Assembly (NCBI GenBank): GCA_027618515.1 | Contig: JAQCEV010000011.1 | Location: 1-45,405 of the forward strand | Origin: Chloroflexota bacterium | GTDB lineage: Bacteria > Chloroflexota > Dehalococcoidia > Lucifugimonadales > Australimonadaceae | DNA: 45,405 bases | Direction of reading: 5' to 3' | Shown here: piece by piece, positions 1 to 8,433 of the stretch | Layout of the letters: each line of letters opens with the position of its first letter | Numbering within the stretch: the stretch's first letter is position 1 | Program-made: the position numbers and the translations under genes | The notes under the pieces: generated by a model | What the model was told of the DNA's origin: nothing | The model's database searches: none | Seen by the model: only the letters and a program-made list of their open reading frames with translations

Positions 1-3
1 GCC

Positions 4-31
4 AAACGCGCCTCGTTACCGGGGCGCGTTT
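4..31. terminator. Hairpin terminator after the Gfo/Idh gene
   Basis: A 9-bp inverted repeat (AAACGCGCC at 4-12, GGCGCGTTT at 23-31) lies about 25 bp beyond the stop of the leftward dehydrogenase at 56. A T-rich stretch follows on the + strand and only a short T run on the - strand. It could terminate the dehydrogenase transcript or a gene arriving from outside the window. Confidence 0.6.
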
Positions 32-55
32 CTTGTTGCTCTGTCTAGTGGTCGC

Positions 56-1348
56 CTAGAGGTCGACGACTCGAAGTTCGGAGTCGTACTCCGGGTGGAC
101 GGGAACCTGGTGGGTGAGTTGCACGACCTTGCCGGTCTGGGAGGACTCGACCATGCCGAAGATGGCCTCGGCAGTCGCCATACCCCACTCACCGGAGTGG
201 TAGACGGGCGCGTTGTTGATGACGGCCTCGTACATCTCGTGAATCTCACCACGGGCATCGACATCGGAGACACCCGTGACCTCGCGGACGCCGTTGTCGC
301 CGTAGATCAGTACGCCGTTGGCTCCGATACGCATGTCGCCGCGCTCACACGTGACGATGATGGTGCCCGGGTCGCCAGTGTCGTTGAGTCCTCGGCGGTC
401 GCCGACCTCACGTTGGATCTGACGGCCGAAGTTACCTCGGCCGGGGCCCTCGGTCTTGGCGGCCTCGAACTGCTTGACCTCGGTGTCGCCACCGATGCGC
501 AAGTCCTGTTTGGCGGCGTCCTCGTCACGCGTGCCCGCACGCATTTCCTTGCGGATATCAACGAGGCCTTCAACCGACTGACGCCCTGTCGGGGGAGCGT
601 TGATGTCTCCGAGGTTGAAGTAGCCGTAGCCGTTGTGGGTAGCGGTCGCGAAAGCGCCGTTCGCGAAATCGAATGTGGCTGTGTAGTAGCCCGGGATGTT
701 CCGCTCTGGCATCCACCAGCCCACCCTGGCCCAGACCTGGGTCATCATGCCGCCGCCGAGCAGGCGGAGGGAGTCAAGTTGGTGGGGGCCCTGGCGGAAA
801 GGAACGCCGCCGCCCTGGGCGAAGTCGAGTTCGTCCGGGGTGCGAGGGCGCATCATCCAGTCGGTGTAGGCGAGCAACGTGATGGCCTTCAGGTCGCCGA
901 TCTCGCCGGACTCAATCACCTTGCGCATGACGCGGTAGGGCAGGCCAAAGCTGGCCGTGTGGGCGCAAACGAGCTTGACGCCCGCCTTCGCACATTCCTC
1001 GACCATCTGCTCGGTCTCCTTGAGGTTGATGGCCATGGGCTTCTCGATGAGCACGTGCTTGCCGTTGCGGGCAGCGGTGATGGTGTGCTCTGCGTGGAAC
1101 CGGTTAGGGGATGCGATGTAGACCGCATCCACGTTGGGGTCCTTGCAGATCTCCTCAGCGGTTGCGTAGACGTTGGCGTCCGGGAAGCGCTCCTTGAAGC
1201 GCTCGCGCGTCAGCGGTACGTTGTCGCAACCCGCTACGAGATTGATGGTGTCCGGTGATTGAACGGCGGTCCGGATGATCTCCAGTCCTCCGACTCCAAC
1301 GCCGATGACTCCGATGTTGATCTTCTTTGTGCCCGTCTCTGTGGCCAT
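56..1348 (-). CDS. Gfo/Idh/MocA family NAD(P)-dependent oxidoreductase
   Basis: A 430-residue soluble dehydrogenase. The N-terminal Rossmann fold shows GVIGVGVGG near residue 15 for NAD(P) binding. The family EKP signature follows (HVLIEKPMA, about residues 95-105), carrying the catalytic lysine; the rest is the alpha/beta substrate domain. The stretch YTDWMMRPRTPDEL, followed by GGGVPFRQGPHQLDSLRLLGGG, resembles the branch that contains phthalate 4,5-cis-dihydrodiol dehydrogenase. That is recalled similarity, so the substrate is an inference. The ATG at 1348 is preceded by GGAGG, which supports this start. It is transcribed away from an MFS gene across a 190-bp region holding a perfect inverted repeat. 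The family is sure; the substrate is unknown. Confidence 0.9.
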   Translation of the reverse strand: MATETGTKKINIGVIGVGVGGLEIIRTAVQSPDTINLVAGCDNVPLTRERFKERFPDANVYATAEEICKDPNVDAVYIASPNRFHAEHTITAARNGKHVLIEKPMAINLKETEQMVEECAKAGVKLVCAHTASFGLPYRVMRKVIESGEIGDLKAITLLAYTDWMMRPRTPDELDFAQGGGVPFRQGPHQLDSLRLLGGGMMTQVWARVGWWMPERNIPGYYTATFDFANGAFATATHNGYGYFNLGDINAPPTGRQSVEGLVDIRKEMRAGTRDEDAAKQDLRIGGDTEVKQFEAAKTEGPGRGNFGRQIQREVGDRRGLNDTGDPGTIIVTCERGDMRIGANGVLIYGDNGVREVTGVSDVDARGEIHEMYEAVINNAPVYHSGEWGMATAEAIFGMVESSQTGKVVQLTHQVPVHPEYDSELRVVDL

Positions 1349-1417
1349 GCGCGCCTCCTCCGTTATTCCTACCTACTGTCTTACCGTTTGGCTTACTGTC
1401 TGTCTTAGGTGTCAGGC

Positions 1418-1435
1418 CGGCCGAATCGGCCGATT
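1418..1435. promoter_or_regulatory. Overlapping palindromes between divergent genes, candidate operator
   Basis: Two overlapping perfect symmetric elements lie between the divergent dehydrogenase and MFS genes: CGGCCGA-A-TCGGCCG (1418-1432) and AATCGGCCGATT (1424-1435). Nearby, at about 1373-1407, the word CTTACTGTCT and variants recur. The position fits a shared operator, but no regulator is encoded next to it. It could also be chance symmetry in GC-rich DNA. Confidence 0.35.
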
Positions 1436-1539
1436 TGCGCTGATTCTCGCTCTTAATGGTCGCGACGTACAGAGTCAGCGCTGCCCAGGGAGTTGGACTA
1501 GCCCCTGGCATCCGCGACGGGCACCGGTAAGATGTAGGG

Positions 1540-2904
1540 ATGTCAGGTGCCGGAAGAGGAGCGTCGTTGAGCGGACGTCTGGTGAGTCGGTTGGCGCGGG
1601 GACGGGTGTACTACGGTTGGTACATCGTGGCGGTCGTGTTGGCAGGGGGTATCCCACGGACAGGCCTCAACGGCTCGTTCTTCGGAATCTTCCTGAAACC
1701 GTTGGCCGAGGAGTTCGGCTGGACTCGTGCCGAAGTCGCCATGGCGGTCACGATCGGCACGCTGATGGCTGCGGGAATGGGCTTTTACCTAGGGCGAGTA
1801 CTCGATAAGTTTGGGCCTCGCTGGATGATGGCGGGCGGATTCGCCATCCTTGCTGGGTCCTACTTTGGATTGGCGTTCGTCAATTCACTCGTCGCGTTCT
1901 ACATCGTGTATTCCATAGGCCGCGCGATGATGCAGTCGGCGACCGGACATACGCTGATGTACGCGTTGGTGTCCAAATGGTTCGTGCGGCGGCGTGCGAC
2001 GGCGATATCGGCCGCGACGTTGGGCGGGTACCTGGGTGGCATCCTGCTAGCCCCACTCACGCAAGGCATCATCGACAACTTCAGTTGGCGCCACGCGTAT
2101 GTGTTCTTCGGCGTGCTCACGATACTGATGGCGGTGATACCCGCGGTGGTCTTGCTGCGGCGCATACCAGAGGATCTTGGTCTGCTCCCCGACGGCGACG
2201 CGGGTACGGCCAAGGACTCGGAGCCAAGCTCTAGTTCCGCTTCTGAAGCCCAGGCTGCGCCGGTGGCAGCCCAGACCGCGACCTCAGAGCGGGCGAGCCT
2301 GACGCTCCGCGATGCGCTGCATACGCCTGCGTTCTACATGCTGACGCTCATGGTCATGGTCACGAGCGTGGCGATGACGGGGATCACGTTCCACATGGTT
2401 CCCCATTTCACCGACGTGGGCATATCCAATACCGCAGCGGCAACGACCATCAGCTTGCTCACGGTGGGGTCGATGGTCAGCGTTTTCGGTTGGGGTTTCC
2501 TGGCCGATCGCACTAGCGCGAAGCTGATGCTGATGACCGCGCTGGTGCTCCTTGAGATCGGCGCCGCGCTAGTCGCGAATTCGACCACCGAGTGGGGTGC
2601 CTACGCGAGTTCGGCCATCTTCGGCGTGGGGATGGCTGGCTATCTGGTACTGAGCGAGGTGGTGTGGGCCGATTTCTTCGGGCGGAAGCACCTGGGGAGC
2701 ATCCGTGGCGTGACGATGGTGTTCCAACTCGCCGGCAACGCCAGCGGATCGCTGATCGCAGCGTTCATGTTCGATGTCAGCGGGAGCTACGACGGAGCGT
2801 TCAAGATGATCCTGGTCTTGTACGCGGTTTCATTCACGGTGCTGCTGATCGCGCGACGGCCCAAGACTCCAGCAGGTATGCTTGCGAACAACGACGTTGG
2901 ATAA
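1540..2904 (+). CDS. MFS transporter, oxalate/formate antiporter-like
   Basis: A 454-residue inner-membrane protein with about 12 hydrophobic segments in two six-helix halves. A polar Ala/Ser/Glu-rich linker separates them at about residues 215-250. The start of the membrane region (YYGWYIVAVVLAGG) and the loop GRVLDKFGPRWMM, an MFS motif-A variant, are typical of the oxalate:formate antiporter/monocarboxylate branch. It probably imports a small organic acid for the enzymes downstream. The ATG at 1540 has a poor ribosome site. An in-frame TTG at 1567, preceded by AAGAGGAG, is a plausible alternative start. It is followed after 11 bp by the CoxG-like gene, so they are likely co-transcribed. 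Confidence 0.88.
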   Translation: MSGAGRGASLSGRLVSRLARGRVYYGWYIVAVVLAGGIPRTGLNGSFFGIFLKPLAEEFGWTRAEVAMAVTIGTLMAAGMGFYLGRVLDKFGPRWMMAGGFAILAGSYFGLAFVNSLVAFYIVYSIGRAMMQSATGHTLMYALVSKWFVRRRATAISAATLGGYLGGILLAPLTQGIIDNFSWRHAYVFFGVLTILMAVIPAVVLLRRIPEDLGLLPDGDAGTAKDSEPSSSSASEAQAAPVAAQTATSERASLTLRDALHTPAFYMLTLMVMVTSVAMTGITFHMVPHFTDVGISNTAAATTISLLTVGSMVSVFGWGFLADRTSAKLMLMTALVLLEIGAALVANSTTEWGAYASSAIFGVGMAGYLVLSEVVWADFFGRKHLGSIRGVTMVFQLAGNASGSLIAAFMFDVSGSYDGAFKMILVLYAVSFTVLLIARRPKTPAGMLANNDVG

Positions 2905-2915
2905 AGGACTGAGCG

Positions 2916-3371
2916 ATGAATTACAAAGGCAAAATTGAAATCGACGCTGCGGCGCTGGACGTTTGGGAGTTCGTGCTAGACGTCGATAAATTCGCGTCAT
3001 GCATGCCGGGGGTAGAGGACCTGGTGCGCGTGGATGACAAGACGTTCACGGGCAAGATGCGGGCGAAGGTTGGCCCGATCTCCGGCGAGTTCGTGTTCGA
3101 GGCGCAGATCGTGGACGCCGAGGCGCCCGTGAAGTTGACCGCCCACGTAGAGGGCAAGGACACGCTGACCAATAGCACGATGACCTCGGACATCGAGATG
3201 AATCTCGCCTCGGAGGGCGATACGAAGACGGAGCTCACCTACAGCGCTACCGTCGACGTGCAGGGGCGCCTGGCGATCATCGGCGATATGGTGCTGCGGG
3301 CGACCGGCGCGCAGGTCATCAAGGAGTTCTTCAAGCGCCTGCGCAATCAGATCACCGGTGAAGCTGCTTAG
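2916..3371 (+). CDS. CoxG-like SRPBCC family protein
   Basis: A 151-residue protein of the SRPBCC/START fold, CoxG branch. It opens with MNYKGKIEIDAAALDVWEFV, then the CMPGVEDL stretch around residue 30, then alternating strands and a final helix. In CO dehydrogenase systems, CoxG helps bring the soluble enzyme to the membrane. No CO dehydrogenase genes (coxSLM) are in this window. Here it sits 11 bp after an MFS transporter and 17 bp before a GMC oxidoreductase. It may therefore serve that flavoenzyme, for example as a membrane or quinone adaptor; this is inference. The start is supported by AAAGGA upstream of the ATG. It lacks the hydrophobic C-terminal extension of some CoxG proteins. Confidence 0.82.
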   Translation: MNYKGKIEIDAAALDVWEFVLDVDKFASCMPGVEDLVRVDDKTFTGKMRAKVGPISGEFVFEAQIVDAEAPVKLTAHVEGKDTLTNSTMTSDIEMNLASEGDTKTELTYSATVDVQGRLAIIGDMVLRATGAQVIKEFFKRLRNQITGEAA

Positions 3372-3388
3372 CTGAGGAGATACGTGGA

Positions 3389-4909
3389 ATGGTTGAGAAA
3401 CGCGCGTACGACGTGATCGTCATAGGTGGAGGGTCGGCGGGAGCCGCAGCCGCATCTCGCCTGTCGGAAGACCCGGATCGGCAAGTGCTGCTGCTGGAAG
3501 CGGGGCCAGACCCGCAGCCCCTTCCCGCGTGGGTCGCGGACGGGTCGCAGGATGCAAGAGCGATCTTGGAGTCGCCGTACATCATGATGTACCCAGCCGT
3601 TCGCCAAGAGGACAACAGCACGTTCTACAAGGTCAGCGGTCGAATCATGGGCGGCGGATCGTCGGTCAACGCGATGGCAGTTGTGCGCCCCACGAAACAT
3701 GACCTCGACTCCTGGGCAGCGGACGGCAATCCAGGGTGGTCCTTTGACGAGTGTCTCCCTGTGCTACGTCGGATCGAGTCTGACCAGGACTACTATGACG
3801 ACCCTATCCACGGATCGGATGGCCCGCTGTACGTGAAGCGTCCGTTCACGCTGGAGATGGGCGGATCGAAGCCGGTGCAGGCGTTCATCCAGCGCGCGAT
3901 GGACATGGGGATGCCGTGGTGCCCTGACCTCAACGTCCCTGAGCCATTCGGCGTCTGTGGTTCTGCGTACAACATCAAAGAGGGGCTGCGCCAATCCACG
4001 ACGGTGGCGTACCTGGATCCGGCGCGTAGCCGACCCAATCTGACCATCATCAGTGAGGCGTTGGTGCTCTCGCTCAAGCTCAGCGGGCGACGCGTAGAAG
4101 GCGTGACGTACCAGAAGAACGGCGAGACGATAACTGCGAACGCTGACCGTGTCGTGCTGAGCGCTGGCGCGTATCACAGTCCGCAGGTACTGACACTCTC
4201 CGGCATCGGGCCCGCTGCCGAACTGGCACGCCTGGGGATCGAAGCAACGCACGTTCTGGAAGGCGTTGGCCAGAACTACCAGGATCACGCCACCGTGCAA
4301 ATGACGTACGAGGGGCGCGACGATTTCAGTCCCGACTGGGTCGTGCCGCGCTTCCGCTTGATGTTCAAGAGCGACCCCGACCAGGCCTCGGGAAACTTCC
4401 ACCTGTTCATGCGGCCTCCGACCGAGGTGCCAGGCTTGAGCCGGATGATGCCGGTGTCGGCGAACCTGCTTCAGCAGACCACGACCGGTAGGGTTTACCT
4501 GAAATCCACCGACCCGACCGACCTGCCGGTACTTGAGGATCGGATGTTGGAGCACCCGGACGACATCAAAGCGATGACTACGGCGATGGAGTTCCTGCAC
4601 GAACTGGTGTCCCACGAGTCGATGTCAGCGTTCTACGGGCCGCTGATCCTCCCTGACGAGCATGAGGATTGGGCGTCCTACGCCCGAACCACCTACGGCA
4701 CGTATCAGCACGGCGCAGGCACCTGCATGATGGGGCCAGCGTCGAACCCGATGGCCGTTGTTGATCCCACGCTGCGCGTCCACGGACTCGACAACCTATT
4801 CGTGGCTGACGCCTCGATCATGCCGCGCGTGACTCACGGCAACACCAACGTCACGGCCATCATGATCGGCGAGCGAGTCGCCGATTTCATCAAGGCGGAG
4901 GGCGGCTAG
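3389..4909 (+). CDS. GMC family FAD-dependent oxidoreductase
   Basis: A 506-residue flavoprotein of the glucose-methanol-choline family, near choline/alcohol dehydrogenases in length and motifs. The FAD-binding dinucleotide fold is at residues 8-38 (VIVIGGGSAGAAAASRL, ending LLLEAG). The first GMC signature region, GRIMGGGSSVNAM, is near residues 83-97, and GAYHSPQVLTLSGIGP is near residues 260-276. The C-terminal active-site region carries YQHGAGTCMMG and later THGNTNVTAIMIGER, with the usual His and Asn positions. It probably oxidises an alcohol to an aldehyde or acid, passing electrons to oxygen or a membrane acceptor. A GAGGAG ribosome site precedes the ATG. Neighbours (CoxG-like protein, 2-hydroxyacid oxidase) suggest sequential oxidation steps. 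The substrate cannot be read from sequence. Confidence 0.9.
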   Translation: MVEKRAYDVIVIGGGSAGAAAASRLSEDPDRQVLLLEAGPDPQPLPAWVADGSQDARAILESPYIMMYPAVRQEDNSTFYKVSGRIMGGGSSVNAMAVVRPTKHDLDSWAADGNPGWSFDECLPVLRRIESDQDYYDDPIHGSDGPLYVKRPFTLEMGGSKPVQAFIQRAMDMGMPWCPDLNVPEPFGVCGSAYNIKEGLRQSTTVAYLDPARSRPNLTIISEALVLSLKLSGRRVEGVTYQKNGETITANADRVVLSAGAYHSPQVLTLSGIGPAAELARLGIEATHVLEGVGQNYQDHATVQMTYEGRDDFSPDWVVPRFRLMFKSDPDQASGNFHLFMRPPTEVPGLSRMMPVSANLLQQTTTGRVYLKSTDPTDLPVLEDRMLEHPDDIKAMTTAMEFLHELVSHESMSAFYGPLILPDEHEDWASYARTTYGTYQHGAGTCMMGPASNPMAVVDPTLRVHGLDNLFVADASIMPRVTHGNTNVTAIMIGERVADFIKAEGG

Positions 4910-5002
4910 CCCGCCCAGCCGGTCGAACTTCCCGGCGTTCCCACGGTACGCGGCCTCAACTGGCCCCGAGTTTGAGAATGACCTTTAGGACGAAGTGATC
5001 AC

Positions 5003-6076
5003 GTGGCCCCTGAATTCGCGACCAACGAAGAGATCGTGCGGCAAGCAAGGCGCAGGCTGAACCAGGAGGCCTGGGACTACCTGACGGGCGCGTCTGAATC
5101 AGAGACGTCTATGCGCCGGAACCGGGCGGGGTTCGATCGCCTGGCGTTCCTGCCACGCACGTTGGTGGACGTGTCCAACGTAGACACGTCGACGACGTTG
5201 ATGGGGCACAAGTTGAACGCGCCGGTGATCTTAGCGCCCATGGGCACGCTGCAGACCCTCGACCGTGAGGGTGGAGCCGCAAGCACGAAGGCCGCCGCCG
5301 AATTCGGAACACTTCACGTGGTCAGTTCGGTTACGCAACCGAGCCTTGAAGATATCTCAGCGGCAACAGACGCACCCAAGATATTCCAGCTCTACATCAG
5401 GGGCGATTGGTCGTGGGTCGAGGAGATGCTCGGCCGGATCAACGCGGCAGGCTACAAGGGCCTCTGCATCACGGTGGACACCGCCGTGCAGAGCCGACGC
5501 GAGCGGGTGATGATGAATCGCCTGGCGCGAGGTGGCGGATCGGACCGCAACCCGCTGTACCCGGCGACGGTGACGTGGGATCTGCTGGACAAGATCAAGG
5601 AGACGGCAGGCCTGCCGCTCATGGTCAAGGGCATCGCCACAGCTGCCGACGCTTCGTTGGCGGTCGAGCACGGCGTGGACGTGGTCTGGGTGTCGAACCA
5701 CGGCGGTCGGCAGCTCGACCACAACCGAGGCACCATGGACATGCTCCCGGAGATCGTAGGGGTCGTTGGCGGTCGCGCGGAAGTCATCATGGACGGAGGC
5801 GTGCAGCGCGGCGGCGACGTGGCGAAGGCGCTGGCGCTGGGCGCTAAGGCGGTCGCGATCGGCAAGCTTCAGGGCTGGGGGCTCGGCGCCGATGGCGCGG
5901 CGGGCGTTCAGCGTGTGCTGGAGATACTCAGCGAGGAACTGTTCGTGGCGATGAGCCTTCTCGGCGTCACCAGCGTTGACCAACTCACGCCTGGCTATGT
6001 GTGCCCGGCGGACATCATGACGACGCCCCACGAGATGAGTTCCTGGGTGAACATGCCCGGCGACAGACTGCTCTAA
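5003..6076 (+). CDS. FMN-dependent alpha-hydroxy-acid oxidase/dehydrogenase
   Basis: A 357-residue TIM-barrel flavoenzyme of the glycolate oxidase/lactate dehydrogenase family. It has the usual set of active-site elements: WDYLTGASESE near residue 25 (in place of YY.SGA.DE), QLYIRGDW with the FMN-site tyrosine, ITVDT, the lysine in MVKGI, and SNHGGRQLDH with the catalytic histidine and arginine. The phosphate-binding region DGGVQRGGDVAKALALGA follows. It would oxidise a 2-hydroxy acid to a 2-oxo acid. Translation starts at a GTG (5003), 93 bp after the GMC gene. The gene directly downstream begins 3 bp after the stop, so coupling is likely. The family is certain; the substrate is unknown. Confidence 0.93.
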   Translation: MAPEFATNEEIVRQARRRLNQEAWDYLTGASESETSMRRNRAGFDRLAFLPRTLVDVSNVDTSTTLMGHKLNAPVILAPMGTLQTLDREGGAASTKAAAEFGTLHVVSSVTQPSLEDISAATDAPKIFQLYIRGDWSWVEEMLGRINAAGYKGLCITVDTAVQSRRERVMMNRLARGGGSDRNPLYPATVTWDLLDKIKETAGLPLMVKGIATAADASLAVEHGVDVVWVSNHGGRQLDHNRGTMDMLPEIVGVVGGRAEVIMDGGVQRGGDVAKALALGAKAVAIGKLQGWGLGADGAAGVQRVLEILSEELFVAMSLLGVTSVDQLTPGYVCPADIMTTPHEMSSWVNMPGDRLL

Positions 6077-6078
6077 GG

Positions 6079-7404
6079 GTGGCAGTAGGCCACACGCTCG
6101 CAAAACGGGTCGCGTTCCTCTCTGTCCTCGGGAATCGCGATTTCCGCGTGTACTCGATCGGCCTCGTGAGCAGCGTGTTAGGTCAGCAGATGCTGATCGC
6201 GACCCAGGCCTGGCTGGTGTACTACCTCACCGGCTCGCCTGCCGCGCTGGGTCTCGTAGGCGCGGTGCACGCGATACCAGGGCTCGCCGTCACGCTGATC
6301 GGCGGGGCGCTCGCAGATCGCTGGAACCCACGCCACATCATCCTGGCTGCGCAGAGCAGTTCGGCAGTCGTCATGGGCACGCTCGCGACGCTGGTGGTGA
6401 TCGACCGTGTCGAGGTCTGGCACATCGTCGTCGCATCGTTCCTGACCGGGATCGCGCAAGCCTTCGACTCCCCTGCCCGCCGCACGGTGTGGCCACCGAT
6501 GATCCGTCGAGACCAGTTCATGTACGCGATTTCAATCACGCAGACGGTGTGGAACGGCACGCGCATCATCGCGCCCGGGATGGCGGGACTGATCATCGCG
6601 ACCGTAGCGCGCACCAGTGGTGAGGGGCCCCAGGGGGCCGGGATCAGCCTCTATTTCACCTTCGCAGGCTTCCTAACGATGGCGATCGCGATGTCGATGA
6701 TCCGCCTGCCACCGCAATCGCGTTCGACTGGAGCATCGGTGTTCCACGATATCGCTGACGGATTGCGGTTCGTCGTGCGCAATCGCGTCTACACCTACCT
6801 GCTGGGCATATCGCTAGCCTCGGGATACTTCGGGCTGTCGTACATGTGGCTGATGCCCGTGTTCGCGGAGGAGTACCTGCACGTGAACGCAGGCGGCTAC
6901 GGCGTGTTGCTGTCGGTTGGCGGGTTGGGAGCGATGACAGGCGTGTTGAGCGTGGCATCGTTCGGCCAATATCAGGACCGCCCCTGGCTGCTGATCGGTG
7001 GCGCGTTTTTCGGTGGGAGCCTGGTGGTCGTGTTCTCGATCACGAGCGCGATCTACGAGTCGTACACGTTGGCGCTGTTCCTGATGTTCTGGATGGGAGC
7101 GTCGTTCGCCGTGTTCCAGGTGGCGACTGGAACAACGGTGAATTTGCTCGTGCCCGACGAGTACAGGGAGCGAGTCCTAGGACTACGCGGCATCATGTTC
7201 AGCCTCGCGCCCCTGGGTAGCTTGCAGGCGGGCCTGATCGCCACCGCCACGAACACGCCGCTCGCCGTGGGCATCGGCGGTGCCGTGCTCGCGGTCTTCG
7301 CGCTCGCCACGTACGTGGCGAGCCCCGACATTCGCAACTTGCGGGCGCTGGTCGCAAAGGCCACCGAGGAGCACACCCGGCGCGCTGCCGAGCGTGCTCC
7401 CTAG
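6079..7404 (+). CDS. MFS transporter, MFS_3/EntS-like
   Basis: A 441-residue, 12-helix membrane protein. The frame is open from 6001, but the 26 codons before 6079 overlap the oxidase gene. The GTG at 6079 gives a normal N-terminus (VAVGHTLAKRVAFLSVLGNRDFRVY), where FRxY before helix 1 is typical of the MFS_3/enterobactin-exporter group. Motif A is visible as GGALADRWNPRHII near residue 75. The second half carries VPDEYRERVLGLRGIMF, another common element of this group. Likely role: export of a small molecule; alternatively uptake. The last codons (EEHTRRAAERAP) and the stop lie inside a 45-bp sequence that is repeated at 9747. Confidence 0.87.
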   Translation: MAVGHTLAKRVAFLSVLGNRDFRVYSIGLVSSVLGQQMLIATQAWLVYYLTGSPAALGLVGAVHAIPGLAVTLIGGALADRWNPRHIILAAQSSSAVVMGTLATLVVIDRVEVWHIVVASFLTGIAQAFDSPARRTVWPPMIRRDQFMYAISITQTVWNGTRIIAPGMAGLIIATVARTSGEGPQGAGISLYFTFAGFLTMAIAMSMIRLPPQSRSTGASVFHDIADGLRFVVRNRVYTYLLGISLASGYFGLSYMWLMPVFAEEYLHVNAGGYGVLLSVGGLGAMTGVLSVASFGQYQDRPWLLIGGAFFGGSLVVVFSITSAIYESYTLALFLMFWMGASFAVFQVATGTTVNLLVPDEYRERVLGLRGIMFSLAPLGSLQAGLIATATNTPLAVGIGGAVLAVFALATYVASPDIRNLRALVAKATEEHTRRAAERAP

Positions 7405-7411
7405 GCTCTGC
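7367..7411. repeat. 45-bp direct repeat, copy 1, with internal hairpin
   Basis: This segment matches 9747-9791 at 44 of 45 bases; the single difference is G against A at 7404/9784. It contains a hairpin, GGAGCAC (7368-7374) pairing with GTGCTCC (7394-7400), with a further inner stem CGGC/GCCG. It spans the last codons and stop of the MFS gene, so here it is coding and may also act as a terminator. Confidence 0.85.
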
Positions 7412-7521
7412 GCTAGCCCGAGAATCGTGGGAGGGATCCACGTGGTGGTGCACGGCAAACCGCTCGCGGATGCGGCGCGGTGCGCCCTATGCTGACGCCT
7501 GATCGACAGGGAACGCATGAA

Positions 7522-8433
7522 ATGACCACCGCCGCTATCAACCGACCAACCAACCTCCCAACGTCTCACGTGATAGAGGCTTGCTGGTTGGCGTGCGCTG
7601 CGGTGTCGCCGCTGCTGATCGTCCCCGATACCTGGATGGTCGGGTTCATTCAAGTGCCCAAGGTCTTCCTCCTGCGCTCGGCGGCCCTGTTGATCGTGAT
7701 CATGACTGCGATCGAATGGGCGAGGCAGGCGGGGCAAGACACCCCTGCGAGGCCATGGGCAGGGCTAGGTGAGGCGTGGGTTCGCGAGATCCCTCGTCGG
7801 CTGCGAGCGAACCCCGTGGTGGGCGCAACTATCGCCGTGGCAGTCGTTACGATGATCAGCGTGGCGCTCTCGCCGATACCGCGCGTGAGCTTCTCGGGCA
7901 TCGAGCCAGGGTGGGATACCTATGGCCTACTGAGCATAGCGGCGTACCTGATCCTGTTCGGGCGCCGTCGCTACGCGCTTGCGAACGCGCGTCCAACTCG
8001 AGCGCCTCATGTTGGCGATAACCGTGAGCTCGATGTTGTTCGCCCTCTACGGCATCGGTCAGCGATTTGGTGTCGACGCTTTCAGGACAGGCCCTCCGGC
8101 TCCGCGTGTCGCGCTGGCTACTGGCAATCCGGTGTTCGGAGCGGCCTACCTGCTCATGACCATCCCTCTGACGTTGGCGCTCGTGCAGATCGAAGGCCAA
8201 CTCTGGACGCGCGTGCGACTCATTCTCGTGGGCGCGGCGGCGATCTCTCTGCAGACGACTGCGTTCGCATTCACCGTAAGTCGTGGCCCGACGTTGGGGC
8301 TGCTGCTTGCCGCGCTCGTATTCGTCGGCATCGTGGCGTGGGTTCAAGGCAGGCAAACAGCGATGCGTCCTGGCGCGAGCCTGCTGATCGCGATCGCGAT
8401 CGGGTTCGCTTTGACGTATGTGCCCGTCCCTGA
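7522..8433 (+). pseudogene. N-terminal part of O-antigen-ligase-like protein, frameshifted
   Basis: The ATG at 7522 opens a membrane protein with a hydrophobic N-terminus (ACAAVSPLLIVPDTW, then LLRSAALLIVIMTAIEW) and PVVGATIAVAVVTMISV. Its coding character stops near 7962 (GLLSIAAYLILFG). Beyond that the frame is Arg-rich and unlike a membrane protein, up to the stop at 8433. The +1 frame at the same point continues seamlessly as AVATRLRTRVQLERLMLAI. Ignoring one base at about 7957-7964 therefore joins this fragment to the next feature as one protein of about 740 residues. The cause is either an assembly error or a true inactivating mutation. Confidence 0.75.

Noticed and set aside
95-1258. 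A long 387-residue frame on the + strand inside the Gfo/Idh gene
   Set aside because: It is the antisense shadow of a well-supported dehydrogenase. The translation shows no domain and there is no ribosome site.
2916-3371. A CO dehydrogenase operon suggested by the CoxG-like gene
   Set aside because: No coxS, coxL or coxM homologue is in the window. Its neighbours are MFS and GMC genes.
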